Assembly: GCA_934636305.1 (NCBI GenBank)
Contig: CAKUAM010000095.1
Coordinates: forward strand, 1-6,401
Direction: 5' to 3'
Origin: an uncultured Oscillospiraceae bacterium
Lineage (GTDB): Bacteria; Bacillota; Clostridia; Oscillospirales; Oscillospiraceae
Length of the DNA: 6,401 bases
Shown: piece after piece, positions 1 through 5,981 of the stretch
Layout of the letters: each line of letters begins with the position of its first letter
Numbering within the stretch: position 1 is the first letter of the stretch
The notes under the pieces: model-generated
What the model was told of the DNA's origin: nothing
Database searches by the model: none
The model's input: only the letters and a program-made list of their open reading frames with translations
Made by a program: the position numbers and the translations under genes

Positions 1-147
1 GTGCTGGCCGGCTGCGGCATTGACCCGGAGATCTATTCCGGCTTTGCCTTCGGCATCGGCCTTGAGCGCATGGCCATGCGCCGGTTCAAGATCAGCGACA
101 TGCGCATGATTTTTGAAAACGACATCCGCTTCCTGTCTCAGTTCTAA
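1..147 (+). CDS. pheS: Phenylalanyl-tRNA synthetase alpha subunit, C-terminal fragment
   Basis: The window opens in frame inside this gene, and only the last 48 codons before TAA (145-147) are visible. PheS is the catalytic alpha subunit of the cytoplasmic alpha2-beta2 enzyme that charges tRNA-Phe. The visible part contains class II synthetase motif 3, with residues [16 protein letters not shown] (fragment residues 14-29), where the motif 3 arginine contacts ATP. It ends in the family's usual tail (ISDMR, then [10 protein letters not shown]). The pheT start lies 14 bases downstream behind its own strong ribosome binding site, the standard pheST arrangement. The first GTG is just where the window begins, not the start codon. 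The upstream control region, often a T-box in Bacillota, is outside the window. Identification is secure because motif 3 and the adjoining pheT agree. Confidence 0.96.
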   Translation: MLAGCGIDPEIYSGFAFGIGLERMAMRRFKISDMRMIFENDIRFLSQF

Positions 148-152
148 GGAGG
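147..152 (+). promoter_or_regulatory. Ribosome binding site of pheT
   Basis: AGGAGG overlaps the last base of the pheS stop codon and lies 9 bases before the pheT ATG at 162. The match is near-perfect and fixes the pheT start. Confidence 0.9.
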
Positions 153-161
153 GCGCAGCAT

Positions 162-2546
162 ATGAATATTTCGAGAAAATGGCTCCGTGAATTTGTTGAC
201 ATCACGGCTACAGACAAAGAATACGACTCCGTCATGACGCTTGCCGGCCAGAAGGTCGAAACGACCACGCGTATGGACGCAGACATCAAAAATGTCGTCG
301 TCGGCAAGGTTCTGACCATGAAAAAGCATGAAAACTCCGACCACATGTGGGTCTGCATGGTTGATGACGGCTCCGGCGAGCCTGTGCAGATCGTCACTGG
401 CGCGCAGAACGTGCATGAGGGGGATCTCGTTCCCGTGGCGCGGCACAATTCCTATCTGCCCGGCGGCGTGCACATCACCAAGGGCAAGCTGCGCGGCGTG
501 GAGTCGTGCGGCATGCTCTGCTCGTACCAGGAGCTTGGCCTCACCGAGCATGACTGCCCGGAGGCCTATGCCGACGGTATCTGGATCCTGAACGACGAGG
601 GCTGCCAGATCGGCGAGGACATGAACGTTGTCATCGGCAACGATGATTCCATCGTCGAATTTGAGATCACCAATAACCGCCCCGACTGCTACTCCCTCAT
701 CGGTCTTGCCCGTGAGACAGCCGCCGCATTCCATGTGCCCATGAAGCACCATGAGCCGGTCGTGAAGGGCGGCGCAGAGGGCAATCTCTGTGAGCTTCTT
801 GACGTTGACGTGCAGGCAGAGGACCTTTGCCCGCGCTACACAGCCAGAATGGTCCGCAACGTCAAAATTGCCCCCAGCCCCAAGTGGATGCGCCAGCGCC
901 TGCGCGCAGCCGGCATCCGCCCCATCAACAACATTGTCGACATCACCAACTATGTCATGCTGGAATACGGCCAGCCGATGCACGCATTCGACTATCGCTA
1001 TGTTTCCGGCGGAAAGATCATCGTCCGCCGCGCAGGCAGCGATCAGACGCTCACCACGCTCGACGGAACCGTCCGTAATCTGCAGCCCGATATGCTTGTG
1101 ATTGCCGACGAGCACAGACCTGTCGGTCTGGCCGGCGTCATGGGCGGCGAAAACAGCGAAATTGTTGCTGACACCATGGACGTTGTCTTTGAGTCTGCAA
1201 ATTTCCTCGGCTCGTCCATCCGCAAGACTGCGCTGGCGCTCGGCATGCGTACAGATGCCTCGGCAAAGTTTGAAAAGGACATTGACCCGATGCTGACCGT
1301 TCCCGCTGTCAACCGTGCGTGCGAGCTGGTTGAGCTGCTGGGGGCTGGTGAGGTCTTGGATGGCGTCATTGACGTTCTCAACTATGTCCCGCAGCCCGTC
1401 ACCGTCAAGCTTGAGCCGGATCGCATCAATGCCCTGCTCGGCACGGATATCCCTGAGGCAGATATGATCGAATATCTGCGCCGCGAAGAAGTTCCTGTTG
1501 TAGACGGCATGATCCAGGTACCGTCCTGGCGTCCTGATCTGCGCGTCATGGCCGACATTGCGGAGGAGGTTGCCCGCTACTACGGCTACAACAACATTGA
1601 CACCACACTCATGCGCGGCGCCACCACCATGGGCGGATACTCCGACGAGCAGAAGCTGGAAAACGCTGCCGGCGCTGCTGCGCGTGCGCTCGGCTACAGT
1701 GAGATCATCACCTACTCCTTCGTCTCCCCTGCCTCGTTTGACGCCATCCGCCTGCCGGCGGACAGCCCGCTGCGCAAGACGGTCCGGCTCGTCAATCCCC
1801 TGGGCGAGGACACCTCCATCATGCGCACCGTCATTCTGCCCAGCATGCTGGATATCCTCTCCCGGAACTATGCCTTCAAAAATAAGGGCGTCAAGCTCTA
1901 TGAGATCGGCAAGATCTATCTGCCCGTGGAGGGCCAGCCCCTTCCCGATGAGCCCCGCCGCATGATCTTCGGCACCTATGGTGAGCATGAGAACTTCTTC
2001 ACCCTCAAAGGCGAGATCGACGCCATGCTCGCGCAGCTGAACGTGCATCCCGCCATCTACATTGCCGACCGCAAGAACCCGAGCTATCACCCGGGCCGCT
2101 GCGCCGACATTGTGATCGACGGCAAGAAGCTGGGCGTCATCGGCCAGATTCACCCGCTGGTTGCGGAGACCTACGGCATCAGCGGCGAGGTCTACGCTGC
2201 GGAGCTGGACTTCACCGGCCTGCAGACCGTGCTTGCGCCGGAGCGTGTGTTCCACAGCCTGCCCAAGTTCCCGACCGTCAGCCGCGATCTGGCGCTGGTC
2301 TGCGACGAGTCCACGACTGTCGGCATGCTGGAGGCCTGCATCAAGAAGGCCGGCGGAAGCCTGCTGCGCTCGATCAAGCTGTTTGATATCTATCGCGGCC
2401 CCGGTGTTGCTGCCGGCAAAAAGAGCGTAGCCTTCAGCCTGGAGCTGCGCGCGGACGACCGCACGCTGACCGACGAGGATACAACTGGCGTTGTGAACGC
2501 TGTACTGCAGAAGCTCAAGGACGACCTTGGCGTTACGCTGCGCTGA
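162..2546 (+). CDS. pheT: Phenylalanyl-tRNA synthetase beta subunit
   Basis: Complete 794-residue PheT, close to the usual length of about 800. The beta subunit binds tRNA-Phe and edits mischarged Tyr-tRNA while PheS does the aminoacylation. Domains read in order: an N-terminal domain opening MNISRKWLREFVD; an OB-fold tRNA-binding domain (about 40-150) with VVVGKV, the ENSDHMWVC core and the GMLCSYQELGL signature; a B3/B4 editing domain (about 205-375) with NNIVDITNYVMLEYGQPMHAFD near residue 255 and GVMGGENSEI near 325; a B5 domain (about 395-470) ending RPDLRVMADIAEEVARYYGY; a catalytic-core-like domain (about 490-690) with SEIITYSFVSP and NPLGEDTSIMRT; and a C-terminal ferredoxin-fold anticodon-binding domain (about 700-794) with FPTVSRDLAL, FDIYRG and DRTLTDE. 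All domains are intact and no frameshift is seen. It is cotranscribed with pheS. Confidence 0.98.
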   Translation: MNISRKWLREFVDITATDKEYDSVMTLAGQKVETTTRMDADIKNVVVGKVLTMKKHENSDHMWVCMVDDGSGEPVQIVTGAQNVHEGDLVPVARHNSYLPGGVHITKGKLRGVESCGMLCSYQELGLTEHDCPEAYADGIWILNDEGCQIGEDMNVVIGNDDSIVEFEITNNRPDCYSLIGLARETAAAFHVPMKHHEPVVKGGAEGNLCELLDVDVQAEDLCPRYTARMVRNVKIAPSPKWMRQRLRAAGIRPINNIVDITNYVMLEYGQPMHAFDYRYVSGGKIIVRRAGSDQTLTTLDGTVRNLQPDMLVIADEHRPVGLAGVMGGENSEIVADTMDVVFESANFLGSSIRKTALALGMRTDASAKFEKDIDPMLTVPAVNRACELVELLGAGEVLDGVIDVLNYVPQPVTVKLEPDRINALLGTDIPEADMIEYLRREEVPVVDGMIQVPSWRPDLRVMADIAEEVARYYGYNNIDTTLMRGATTMGGYSDEQKLENAAGAAARALGYSEIITYSFVSPASFDAIRLPADSPLRKTVRLVNPLGEDTSIMRTVILPSMLDILSRNYAFKNKGVKLYEIGKIYLPVEGQPLPDEPRRMIFGTYGEHENFFTLKGEIDAMLAQLNVHPAIYIADRKNPSYHPGRCADIVIDGKKLGVIGQIHPLVAETYGISGEVYAAELDFTGLQTVLAPERVFHSLPKFPTVSRDLALVCDESTTVGMLEACIKKAGGSLLRSIKLFDIYRGPGVAAGKKSVAFSLELRADDRTLTDEDTTGVVNAVLQKLKDDLGVTLR

Positions 2547-2561
2547 ATCTTCAATTACACA

Positions 2562-2597
2562 AGCAGGACGTGCTGTCAGACGACAGCACGTCCTGCT
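2562..2597. repeat. 16-bp perfect inverted repeat after pheT, no T-tract
   Basis: The arms at 2562-2577 and 2582-2597 are exact reverse complements (AGCAGGACGTGCTGTC on the left) around a 4-base AGAC loop. The repeat starts 15 bases after the pheT stop. No run of T follows on either strand, so it is not a canonical intrinsic terminator. It may protect the 3' end of pheST mRNA, act with the T-tract hairpin just downstream, or be a dispersed palindromic repeat. The structure is certain; the role is inferred. Confidence 0.85.
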
Positions 2598-2616
2598 GCA
2601 TGTGGCAGAAAACAGG

Positions 2617-2649
2617 CGCTGCTCCATTTAGAACAGCGTTTTTCTTTTT
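2617..2649 (+). terminator. Probable intrinsic terminator of pheST
   Basis: A CGCTG/CAGCG stem (2617-2621 with 2634-2638) continues after one mismatch as TC/GA around a 6-base loop. It is followed directly by TTTTTCTTTTT (2639-2649). The stem is short but the T-tract is strong, making this the most conventional stop signal after pheT. Its right arm and T-tract also form the left arm of the large palindrome at 2632-2747, so the two structures could compete. Confidence 0.6.
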
Positions 2650-2747
2650 GCTTCTCCAACTGGAGCGTTTTTCACGCTTTCTCGCTTCTCCGAGAAAGAA
2701 AGTATGACACGCTCCTCACCTTCTGGAGAAGCAAAAAAGAAACTGTT
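2632..2747. repeat. Nested imperfect palindrome of about 116 bp, MITE-like
   Basis: The outer arms at 2641-2658 and 2724-2742 match except for one extra T in the run (TTTCTTTTTGCTTCTCCA against its complement). AACAG at 2632-2636 and CTGTT at 2743-2747 extend the arms. Nested inside are GGAGCGT (2662-2668) with ACGCTCC (2709-2715), and CTTTCTCG (2677-2684) with CGAGAAAG (2691-2698). GCTTCTCC occurs twice forward and once inverted. CTCCAT lies four bases outside each end (2622-2627 and 2752-2757), a weak hint of target-site duplication. It could be a miniature inverted-repeat element or a structured RNA. It contains no convincing gene. Confidence 0.6.
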
Positions 2748-2767
2748 GAACCTCCATGCTTTTCCGC

Positions 2768-2810
2768 AGACACAGGCACGTGTCACCAGCGGTGACACGT
2801 GCCTGTGTCT
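2768..2810. repeat. 20-bp perfect inverted repeat with a 3-base loop
   Basis: The arms at 2768-2787 and 2791-2810 are exact complements around the loop AGC. The left arm contains CACAGGCACGTGTCACC. Neither flank has a T-tract, so a canonical terminator is unlikely. It sits 50 bases upstream of the ireB -35 element and resembles the hairpin at 2562-2597 in having a long perfect stem, a tiny loop and a CAGG(CA/A)CGTG core. Function is unknown; it may insulate ireB from upstream transcription or be a dispersed repeat. Confidence 0.85.
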
Positions 2811-2860
2811 AAATATTGTGGTTTTGGGCAAAATGTAACACAAATGAAATGTTCAATGCA

Positions 2861-2889
2861 TTTACAAATGGCCGCCAGTATACTATGAT
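2861..2889 (+). promoter_or_regulatory. Sigma-A-type promoter of ireB
   Basis: TTTACA (2861-2866) and TATGAT (2884-2889) are separated by exactly 17 bases, in AT-rich DNA right after the palindrome cluster. Transcription should start near 2896, leaving a 5' leader of about 25 bases. An overlapping TATACT at 2879 has no well-spaced -35 partner. Each hexamer is one base off consensus. Confidence 0.8.
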
Positions 2890-2921
2890 AGGAGCAGAAG
2901 CTAGGAAGGAGGCTAACCGCC

Positions 2922-3167
2922 ATGAATGACAACACCATCAAATTTGTAGTACCAGACGATAGCAGCGAGGAAATGAAAACCATTCTGACCGCTGTATATA
3001 GTGCACTGAGTGAAAAAGGCTATAACCCCATCAACCAGATCGTCGGTTATCTTCTTTCTGAGGATCCGACCTATATCACCAACTACAACAACGCCCGCAG
3101 CCTGATCTGCAAGCTTGACCGCGATGAGCTGCTGCAGGAGCTTGTCAAGCATTATCTGTTTTCCTGA
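2922..3167 (+). CDS. ireB: IreB family regulatory phosphoprotein (UPF0297)
   Basis: An 81-residue protein, against about 85-90 for the family, started by ATG nine bases after AAGGAGG (2906-2912). The family signature is complete: [15 protein letters not shown] (31-45), DPTYI (48-52), NARSLI (57-62) and [13 protein letters not shown] (67-79). IreB proteins (YrzL in Bacillus) are small cytoplasmic all-helical dimers. In Enterococcus, IreB is phosphorylated by the PASTA-domain kinase IreK and restrains cephalosporin resistance. The N-terminal Thr5 in NTIKF aligns with a threonine phosphorylated in that system; the second, upstream Thr is absent. In many Bacillota the gene sits with ruvX and a DUF1292 gene, but here it is monocistronic, between a strong promoter and a bidirectional terminator. 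Family assignment is secure; the signalling role is transferred from other species. Confidence 0.93.
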   Translation: MNDNTIKFVVPDDSSEEMKTILTAVYSALSEKGYNPINQIVGYLLSEDPTYITNYNNARSLICKLDRDELLQELVKHYLFS

Positions 3168-3176
3168 CCTGAAACG

Positions 3177-3218
3177 AAACCTCCCGTCCGGCGGACTGCC
3201 GGGCGGGAGGTTTTTCTT
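3177..3218. terminator. Bidirectional intrinsic terminator between ireB and the transporter operon
   Basis: A 16-position stem (3177-3192 with 3198-3213, one G-T wobble, core CCTCCCG/CGGGAGG) encloses the 5-base loop GGACT. On the plus strand the T-rich stretch TTTTTCTT (3211-3218) follows, 9 bases after the ireB stop. On the minus strand, TTTCGTTTC follows the stem. The ATPase stop codon (3219-3217) abuts it, so one hairpin serves both converging transcripts. It is stronger in the plus direction. Confidence 0.9.
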
Positions 3219-3957
3219 AACTGTTGCGGAATCTTGCAAGGAAGTCGCGTGTCTGCTGGCACTGCGGATCGCCGAATACAGCCTCCGGCGTGCCCTGCTC
3301 AAGGATAATTCCCTCATGCATAAAGACCACACGCTTGCTCACGTCGCGCGCAAACGCCATCTCATGCGTCACAACGAGCATTGTCATGCCTTCCTGGGCA
3401 AGGCTCTGCATAACGCTCAGCACCTCGCCGACCATCTCCGGGTCCAGGGCGCTCGTCGGCTCGTCAAACAGCAGCACCTCCGGGTTCATGGCCAGCGCGC
3501 GTGCAATGGCCACACGCTGCTTCTGACCGCCGGAAATCTGCCGCGGCTTGGCCTTGACATACGGCGCCATGCCAACCTTCTCCAGATACTGCATGGCGAT
3601 GGCCTTCGCCTCGTCCTTCTTCCGGCCAAGCACCTTGATCTGACCGACCATGCAGTTATCGAGCACGGACATATTGTTGAACAGGTTGAACGACTGGAAC
3701 ACCATGCCCACATGGGAGCGGTATTTTGCCGCGTTCACGCTGCGGCCCGTTACATTTTCTCCATGATAGAGAATTTCACCGCTTGTCGGCGTCTCCAGCA
3801 GGTTGATGCAGCGCAGCAGCGTTGATTTGCCGGAGCCGGAGGCGCCGATGATGGAAATCACATCGCCCTTGCTGACGGTAAAATCAATGTCGCGCAGCAC
3901 CTCGTGCGTGCCAAAGGACTTGCCCAGGTGCCGGATCTCAAGAATATTGTCTGCCAT
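3217..3957 (-). CDS. Amino-acid ABC transporter ATP-binding protein (probable lysine uptake)
   Basis: A 246-residue nucleotide-binding subunit of the GlnQ/HisP polar amino-acid family, which typically has 240-260 residues. It works as a dimer on the inner face of the membrane, powering import by ATP hydrolysis. Every motif is intact: Walker [10 protein letters not shown] (38-46), Q-loop Gln88, signature ISGGQKQR (141-148), Walker B VLLFDE (161-166) with Glu166, D-loop SALD (169-172) and H-loop His198. The reading frame is open upstream to 4035, but that would overlap the permease by 77 bases. The ATG at 3957-3955 gives the normal family N-terminus ([16 protein letters not shown]), lies one base after the permease stop, and has an AGGGGGG ribosome binding site inside the end of the permease gene. 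Translational coupling to the permease is likely. Specificity is set by the partner proteins and the upstream riboswitch, not by this subunit. Confidence 0.95.
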   Translation of the reverse strand: MADNILEIRHLGKSFGTHEVLRDIDFTVSKGDVISIIGASGSGKSTLLRCINLLETPTSGEILYHGENVTGRSVNAAKYRSHVGMVFQSFNLFNNMSVLDNCMVGQIKVLGRKKDEAKAIAMQYLEKVGMAPYVKAKPRQISGGQKQRVAIARALAMNPEVLLFDEPTSALDPEMVGEVLSVMQSLAQEGMTMLVVTHEMAFARDVSKRVVFMHEGIILEQGTPEAVFGDPQCQQTRDFLARFRNS

Positions 3958-3958
3958 A

Positions 3959-4834
3959 TCAGCGATCCCCCCTGTTGCGTCCAAATTTGAGTTCCTGCTT
4001 CGTGCGGTCGCGGAACTCCTTGCTCTGCTCGTCATAGTTGCTGCCGCGCTTGGGATGATTGTATGTGCCGGCCGTCATGGTCAGCGGATCCTCCTGCACC
4101 AGTTCATAGCTGTCGGAGCCGTCCATCGCCTTTTCCACCAGCCGCAGCACCAGCGACGCAGCGAGCGTCATAGCAAGATAGCCGATCATTTCAATCGTCG
4201 CCGACGGGAAATACTTATTGTTGATGCCGACGATATACCGGTGCGTGGCAAAGAACTCCGTAAAGCTGATGATGAACATGACGGAGGTATCCTTGACATT
4301 GATGATATAGTTGTTGCCGATCTGCGGCAGAATATTGCGGATGGCCTGTGGCAGAATCACGCTCGTCATCGTCTGGACGTGCGTCATGCCGATGGCCTTG
4401 GCCCCCTCCGTCTGGCCGGGATCAATCGAGATGATGCCGCCGCGGACGGATTCCGCCATATACGCGCCGGTGTTGATCGAAACAATCACGATCGAGGCCA
4501 GCCATACATTGTCAAAGCGCAGCGCGTTATCCGTAAAATACGGCAGCGCATATACAATGAATACTGCCTGCAGCACCATCGGCGTCCCACGGAAAACCTC
4601 CACATAGATGCGGATGAGGATCCGGACAATCTTCAGCAGAATGCGTTTGGGCAGCGGATCGTTCTTTGCGCAAGGAATGGTATTGAGAATGCCGCAGACA
4701 AGGCCGATCACGCAGCCGATGGCTGTCGCGACCAACGCCAGGCCAAGCGTATTCAACATGCCCTGCAGGTACATCGCGTGGTACTTTTCCCACAGAACAC
4801 CGATATCCTGCACAAGTTTGGCAAGCTTATCCAA
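3959..4834 (-). CDS. Amino-acid ABC transporter permease with long charged C-terminal tail (probable lysine uptake)
   Basis: A 291-residue membrane subunit of the HisM/GlnP family. Hydrophobic segments lie near residues 28-50, 85-102, 111-130, 183-198 and 210-232. The cytoplasmic EAA loop that docks the ATPase reads EGAKAIG (143-149) and ends [11 protein letters not shown] (160-170), followed by the family's KDTS (181-184). FRGTP (81-85) is also typical. The chosen start is TTG at 4834-4832, 8 bases after AAAGGAG (4849-4843). Starting at the in-frame TTG at 4852 would place the ribosome binding site inside the gene. Members usually have about 215-230 residues; this one has a hydrophilic tail of about 55 residues from 237 (rich in D, E, K, R and Q) in addition to the conserved core. 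It is the middle gene, separated from the lipoprotein gene by a hairpin and one base before the ATPase gene. Confidence 0.94.
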   Translation of the reverse strand: MDKLAKLVQDIGVLWEKYHAMYLQGMLNTLGLALVATAIGCVIGLVCGILNTIPCAKNDPLPKRILLKIVRILIRIYVEVFRGTPMVLQAVFIVYALPYFTDNALRFDNVWLASIVIVSINTGAYMAESVRGGIISIDPGQTEGAKAIGMTHVQTMTSVILPQAIRNILPQIGNNYIINVKDTSVMFIISFTEFFATHRYIVGINNKYFPSATIEMIGYLAMTLAASLVLRLVEKAMDGSDSYELVQEDPLTMTAGTYNHPKRGSNYDEQSKEFRDRTKQELKFGRNRGDR

Positions 4835-4842
4835 GGGTCGAT

Positions 4843-4849
4843 CTCCTTT
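4843..4849 (-). promoter_or_regulatory. Ribosome binding site deciding the permease TTG start
   Basis: AAAGGAG on the minus strand is 8 bases before TTG (4834-4832). It is the only good Shine-Dalgarno sequence in this gap, and no ATG fits it, so the permease is read from a weaker TTG codon. Confidence 0.8.
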
Positions 4850-4868
4850 CAATTCTTTCTAATGATAC

Positions 4869-4905
4869 GCGTAGGGGCCAATGCAGCCTGCATTGGCCCC
4901 CACGC
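4869..4905 (-). promoter_or_regulatory. Intercistronic hairpin between lipoprotein and permease genes
   Basis: The arms at 4874-4885 and 4889-4900 are a perfect 12-bp match (GGGGCCAATGCA on the left) around the 3-base loop GCC. GCGT/ACGC extends the stem by four pairs past one A-C mismatch. No T-tract follows in the direction of transcription. A stable hairpin 17 bases after a binding-protein stop codon is a well-known way to stabilise that upstream message and lower read-through, giving an excess of binding protein over the membrane complex. The structure is seen; the role is inferred. Confidence 0.8.
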
Positions 4906-4922
4906 AGACTGTGCAGATGGGT

Positions 4923-5843
4923 TTATACCTCCGGCTGGATACGGATGGCCTCATCCATCAGCTGGTTGAAGTCGTCCTCCGTCATGGTCGACAGCACGCT
5001 GTCGATGGCATCCTTCAGCTCGGTGTTGCCCTTGCGGACGGAGATGCCGATGTTGACGTTCTCGGCGCGCTCTGCCTCAGAGGCAAACTGGAAATCACCG
5101 TCGGTGCCGGAGAAGTTCAGAATCACAAGGTTGTCGTCCTGTGCGGCGGCGCCCATGGCCGTCGGCATATCGGTGCAGATGAAGTCAACCGCGCCGGTCT
5201 GCAGCTGCATGATCATGGCCGGCGCTGTCTCTGCCGGAGCCAGCAGCTCTGCGTTTTCAATCTGCGGCAGGCAGGAATCATACCAGATGGTGCCGGACTG
5301 CGCCGTGCACTTGCCGCCGGCAAGATCTGCAATGGATGTCGCGTTGGCATAGGGGCTGTCCTTGGTCGTGACGCAGACGATGGTGGCGTAGTAGTACGGG
5401 CCGGCCATGTCGACCTCCTGCATACGCTCGGCCGTCATGGACTGACCGGCAATGTTGGCATCCATGGTGCCGGACTGCACAGCCGGGCACAGGGAGTCCC
5501 ACGCGGAGGAGACGATCTCAAGCTGCCAGCCGTTGGCCTCGCAGATCTTCTTCGCGATCATGACGTCATAGCCGTTGGCATAGGCGCCGGAGACATTGGA
5601 GATGGGCACAGCGCCGTTGGAATCGTCCGTCTGCGTCCAGTTGTAGGGGGCGTAGGCGCATTCCATGCCGACCGTCAGCACGCCGTCCTCCACACCGGAG
5701 GAAACCGTCTCCGCAGACGCGTCCGTCTGTGCGGCGCTATCTGTCTGCGCGGTGGTGTCTGTCTGGGCCGCGGATTGGGAGGCACAGGCTGCCATGCTCA
5801 GCAGCATCATTGCTGCCAGAACGAGTGCAAAAATCTTTTTCAT
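4923..5843 (-). CDS. Amino-acid ABC transporter substrate-binding lipoprotein (probable lysine)
   Basis: A 306-residue extracellular solute-binding protein (family 3), anchored to the outer face of the membrane. It starts at ATG 5843-5841, seven bases after AAGGTG. A lipoprotein signal peptide (MKKIFALVLAAMMLLSMAAC) places the lipobox cysteine at Cys20. Next come a low-complexity linker with three AQTD repeats (26-43) and the ligand-binding core from about residue 54. Family landmarks are YAPYNW (64-69), WDSLCPAVQSGTMDANIAG (115-133), SMTAERMQEVDMAGPYYY (135-152), where Arg140 matches the arginine that grips the ligand alpha-carboxylate in HisJ, TAQSGT (180-185) and an aspartate near 225. About ten extra residues lie between YAPYNW and GYDV (91-94). 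It carries seven cysteines beyond the lipidated one, many for this family. First gene of the operon, behind a lysine riboswitch, which is the basis for the substrate call. Confidence 0.94.
   Translation of the reverse strand: MKKIFALVLAAMMLLSMAACASQSAAQTDTTAQTDSAAQTDASAETVSSGVEDGVLTVGMECAYAPYNWTQTDDSNGAVPISNVSGAYANGYDVMIAKKICEANGWQLEIVSSAWDSLCPAVQSGTMDANIAGQSMTAERMQEVDMAGPYYYATIVCVTTKDSPYANATSIADLAGGKCTAQSGTIWYDSCLPQIENAELLAPAETAPAMIMQLQTGAVDFICTDMPTAMGAAAQDDNLVILNFSGTDGDFQFASEAERAENVNIGISVRKGNTELKDAIDSVLSTMTEDDFNQLMDEAIRIQPEV
5715..5768 (-). repeat. Three 18-bp tandem repeats coding the lipoprotein linker
   Basis: Three in-frame units encode AQTD plus two small residues (AQTDTT, AQTDSA, AQTDAS; residues 26-43). 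They directly follow the lipidated N-terminus and precede the globular domain, so the segment is a flexible tether. Tandem coding repeats of this kind can change copy number by slippage without breaking the frame. Confidence 0.8.
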
Positions 5844-5891
5844 TGTTGTTCACCTTTCCTTTGTTTTCCCAGACAGGCTTCTTTGGACAAC

Positions 5892-5923
5892 AAAAAAGTG
5901 GGTCGCCCAAAGAAGCGATCCAC
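5892..5923 (-). terminator. Riboswitch-controlled intrinsic terminator in the transporter leader
   Basis: On the minus strand, GTGGATCGC (5923-5915) pairs with GCGACCCAC (5906-5898) with one A-C mismatch, around an 8-base loop, followed by six Ts (5897-5892). It ends 48 bases before the lipoprotein ATG, so terminating here would silence the operon. Its left arm can instead pair with the 3' strand of riboswitch helix P1, which makes it conditional rather than constitutive. Confidence 0.9.
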
Positions 5924-5981
5924 GGAATAACAGACAGCGGAGCATCCTTCTCCGCCCTGCCGGTTCCATCGATAGCGCTTC
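5912..5981 (-). promoter_or_regulatory. Antiterminator of the lysine riboswitch
   Basis: Minus-strand bases 5981-5964 can pair with 5927-5912: GAAGCG with CGCTTC, ATC with GAT past a 2-base bulge, then UGGAA with UUCCG through one wobble, with one internal mismatch. The first strand includes the CTATC needed for P1 closure; the second includes the terminator's left arm. A small GCGGAG/CTCCGC hairpin (5955-5937) fills the loop. Helix P1 plus the terminator, or this helix, can form, but not both. Confidence 0.75.

Noticed and set aside
144..2627. An 827-codon open frame on the minus strand covering all of pheT
   Set aside because: It is the antisense shadow of pheT, whose domains are complete. 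The translation is Asp/His/Val/Ala-rich low-complexity sequence with no recognisable fold, as expected from GC-rich third positions, and it has no promoter or good ribosome binding site.
2628..2983. Short minus-strand open frames (2628-2843 and 2783-2983) across the palindromes and ireB start
   Set aside because: They run through perfect inverted repeats and the ireB promoter, lack ribosome binding sites and have no recognisable protein features.
3803..4969. A 388-codon open frame on the plus strand opposite the ATPase and permease
   Set aside because: It lies antisense to two genes with intact family motifs; its product is His/Arg/Asp-rich and matches nothing. It is a codon-bias artefact.
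4881..5930. A 349-codon open frame on the plus strand opposite the lipoprotein gene
   Set aside because: Antisense to a well-supported lipoprotein gene, running from the intercistronic hairpin into the riboswitch terminator. The composition is that of a shadow frame.
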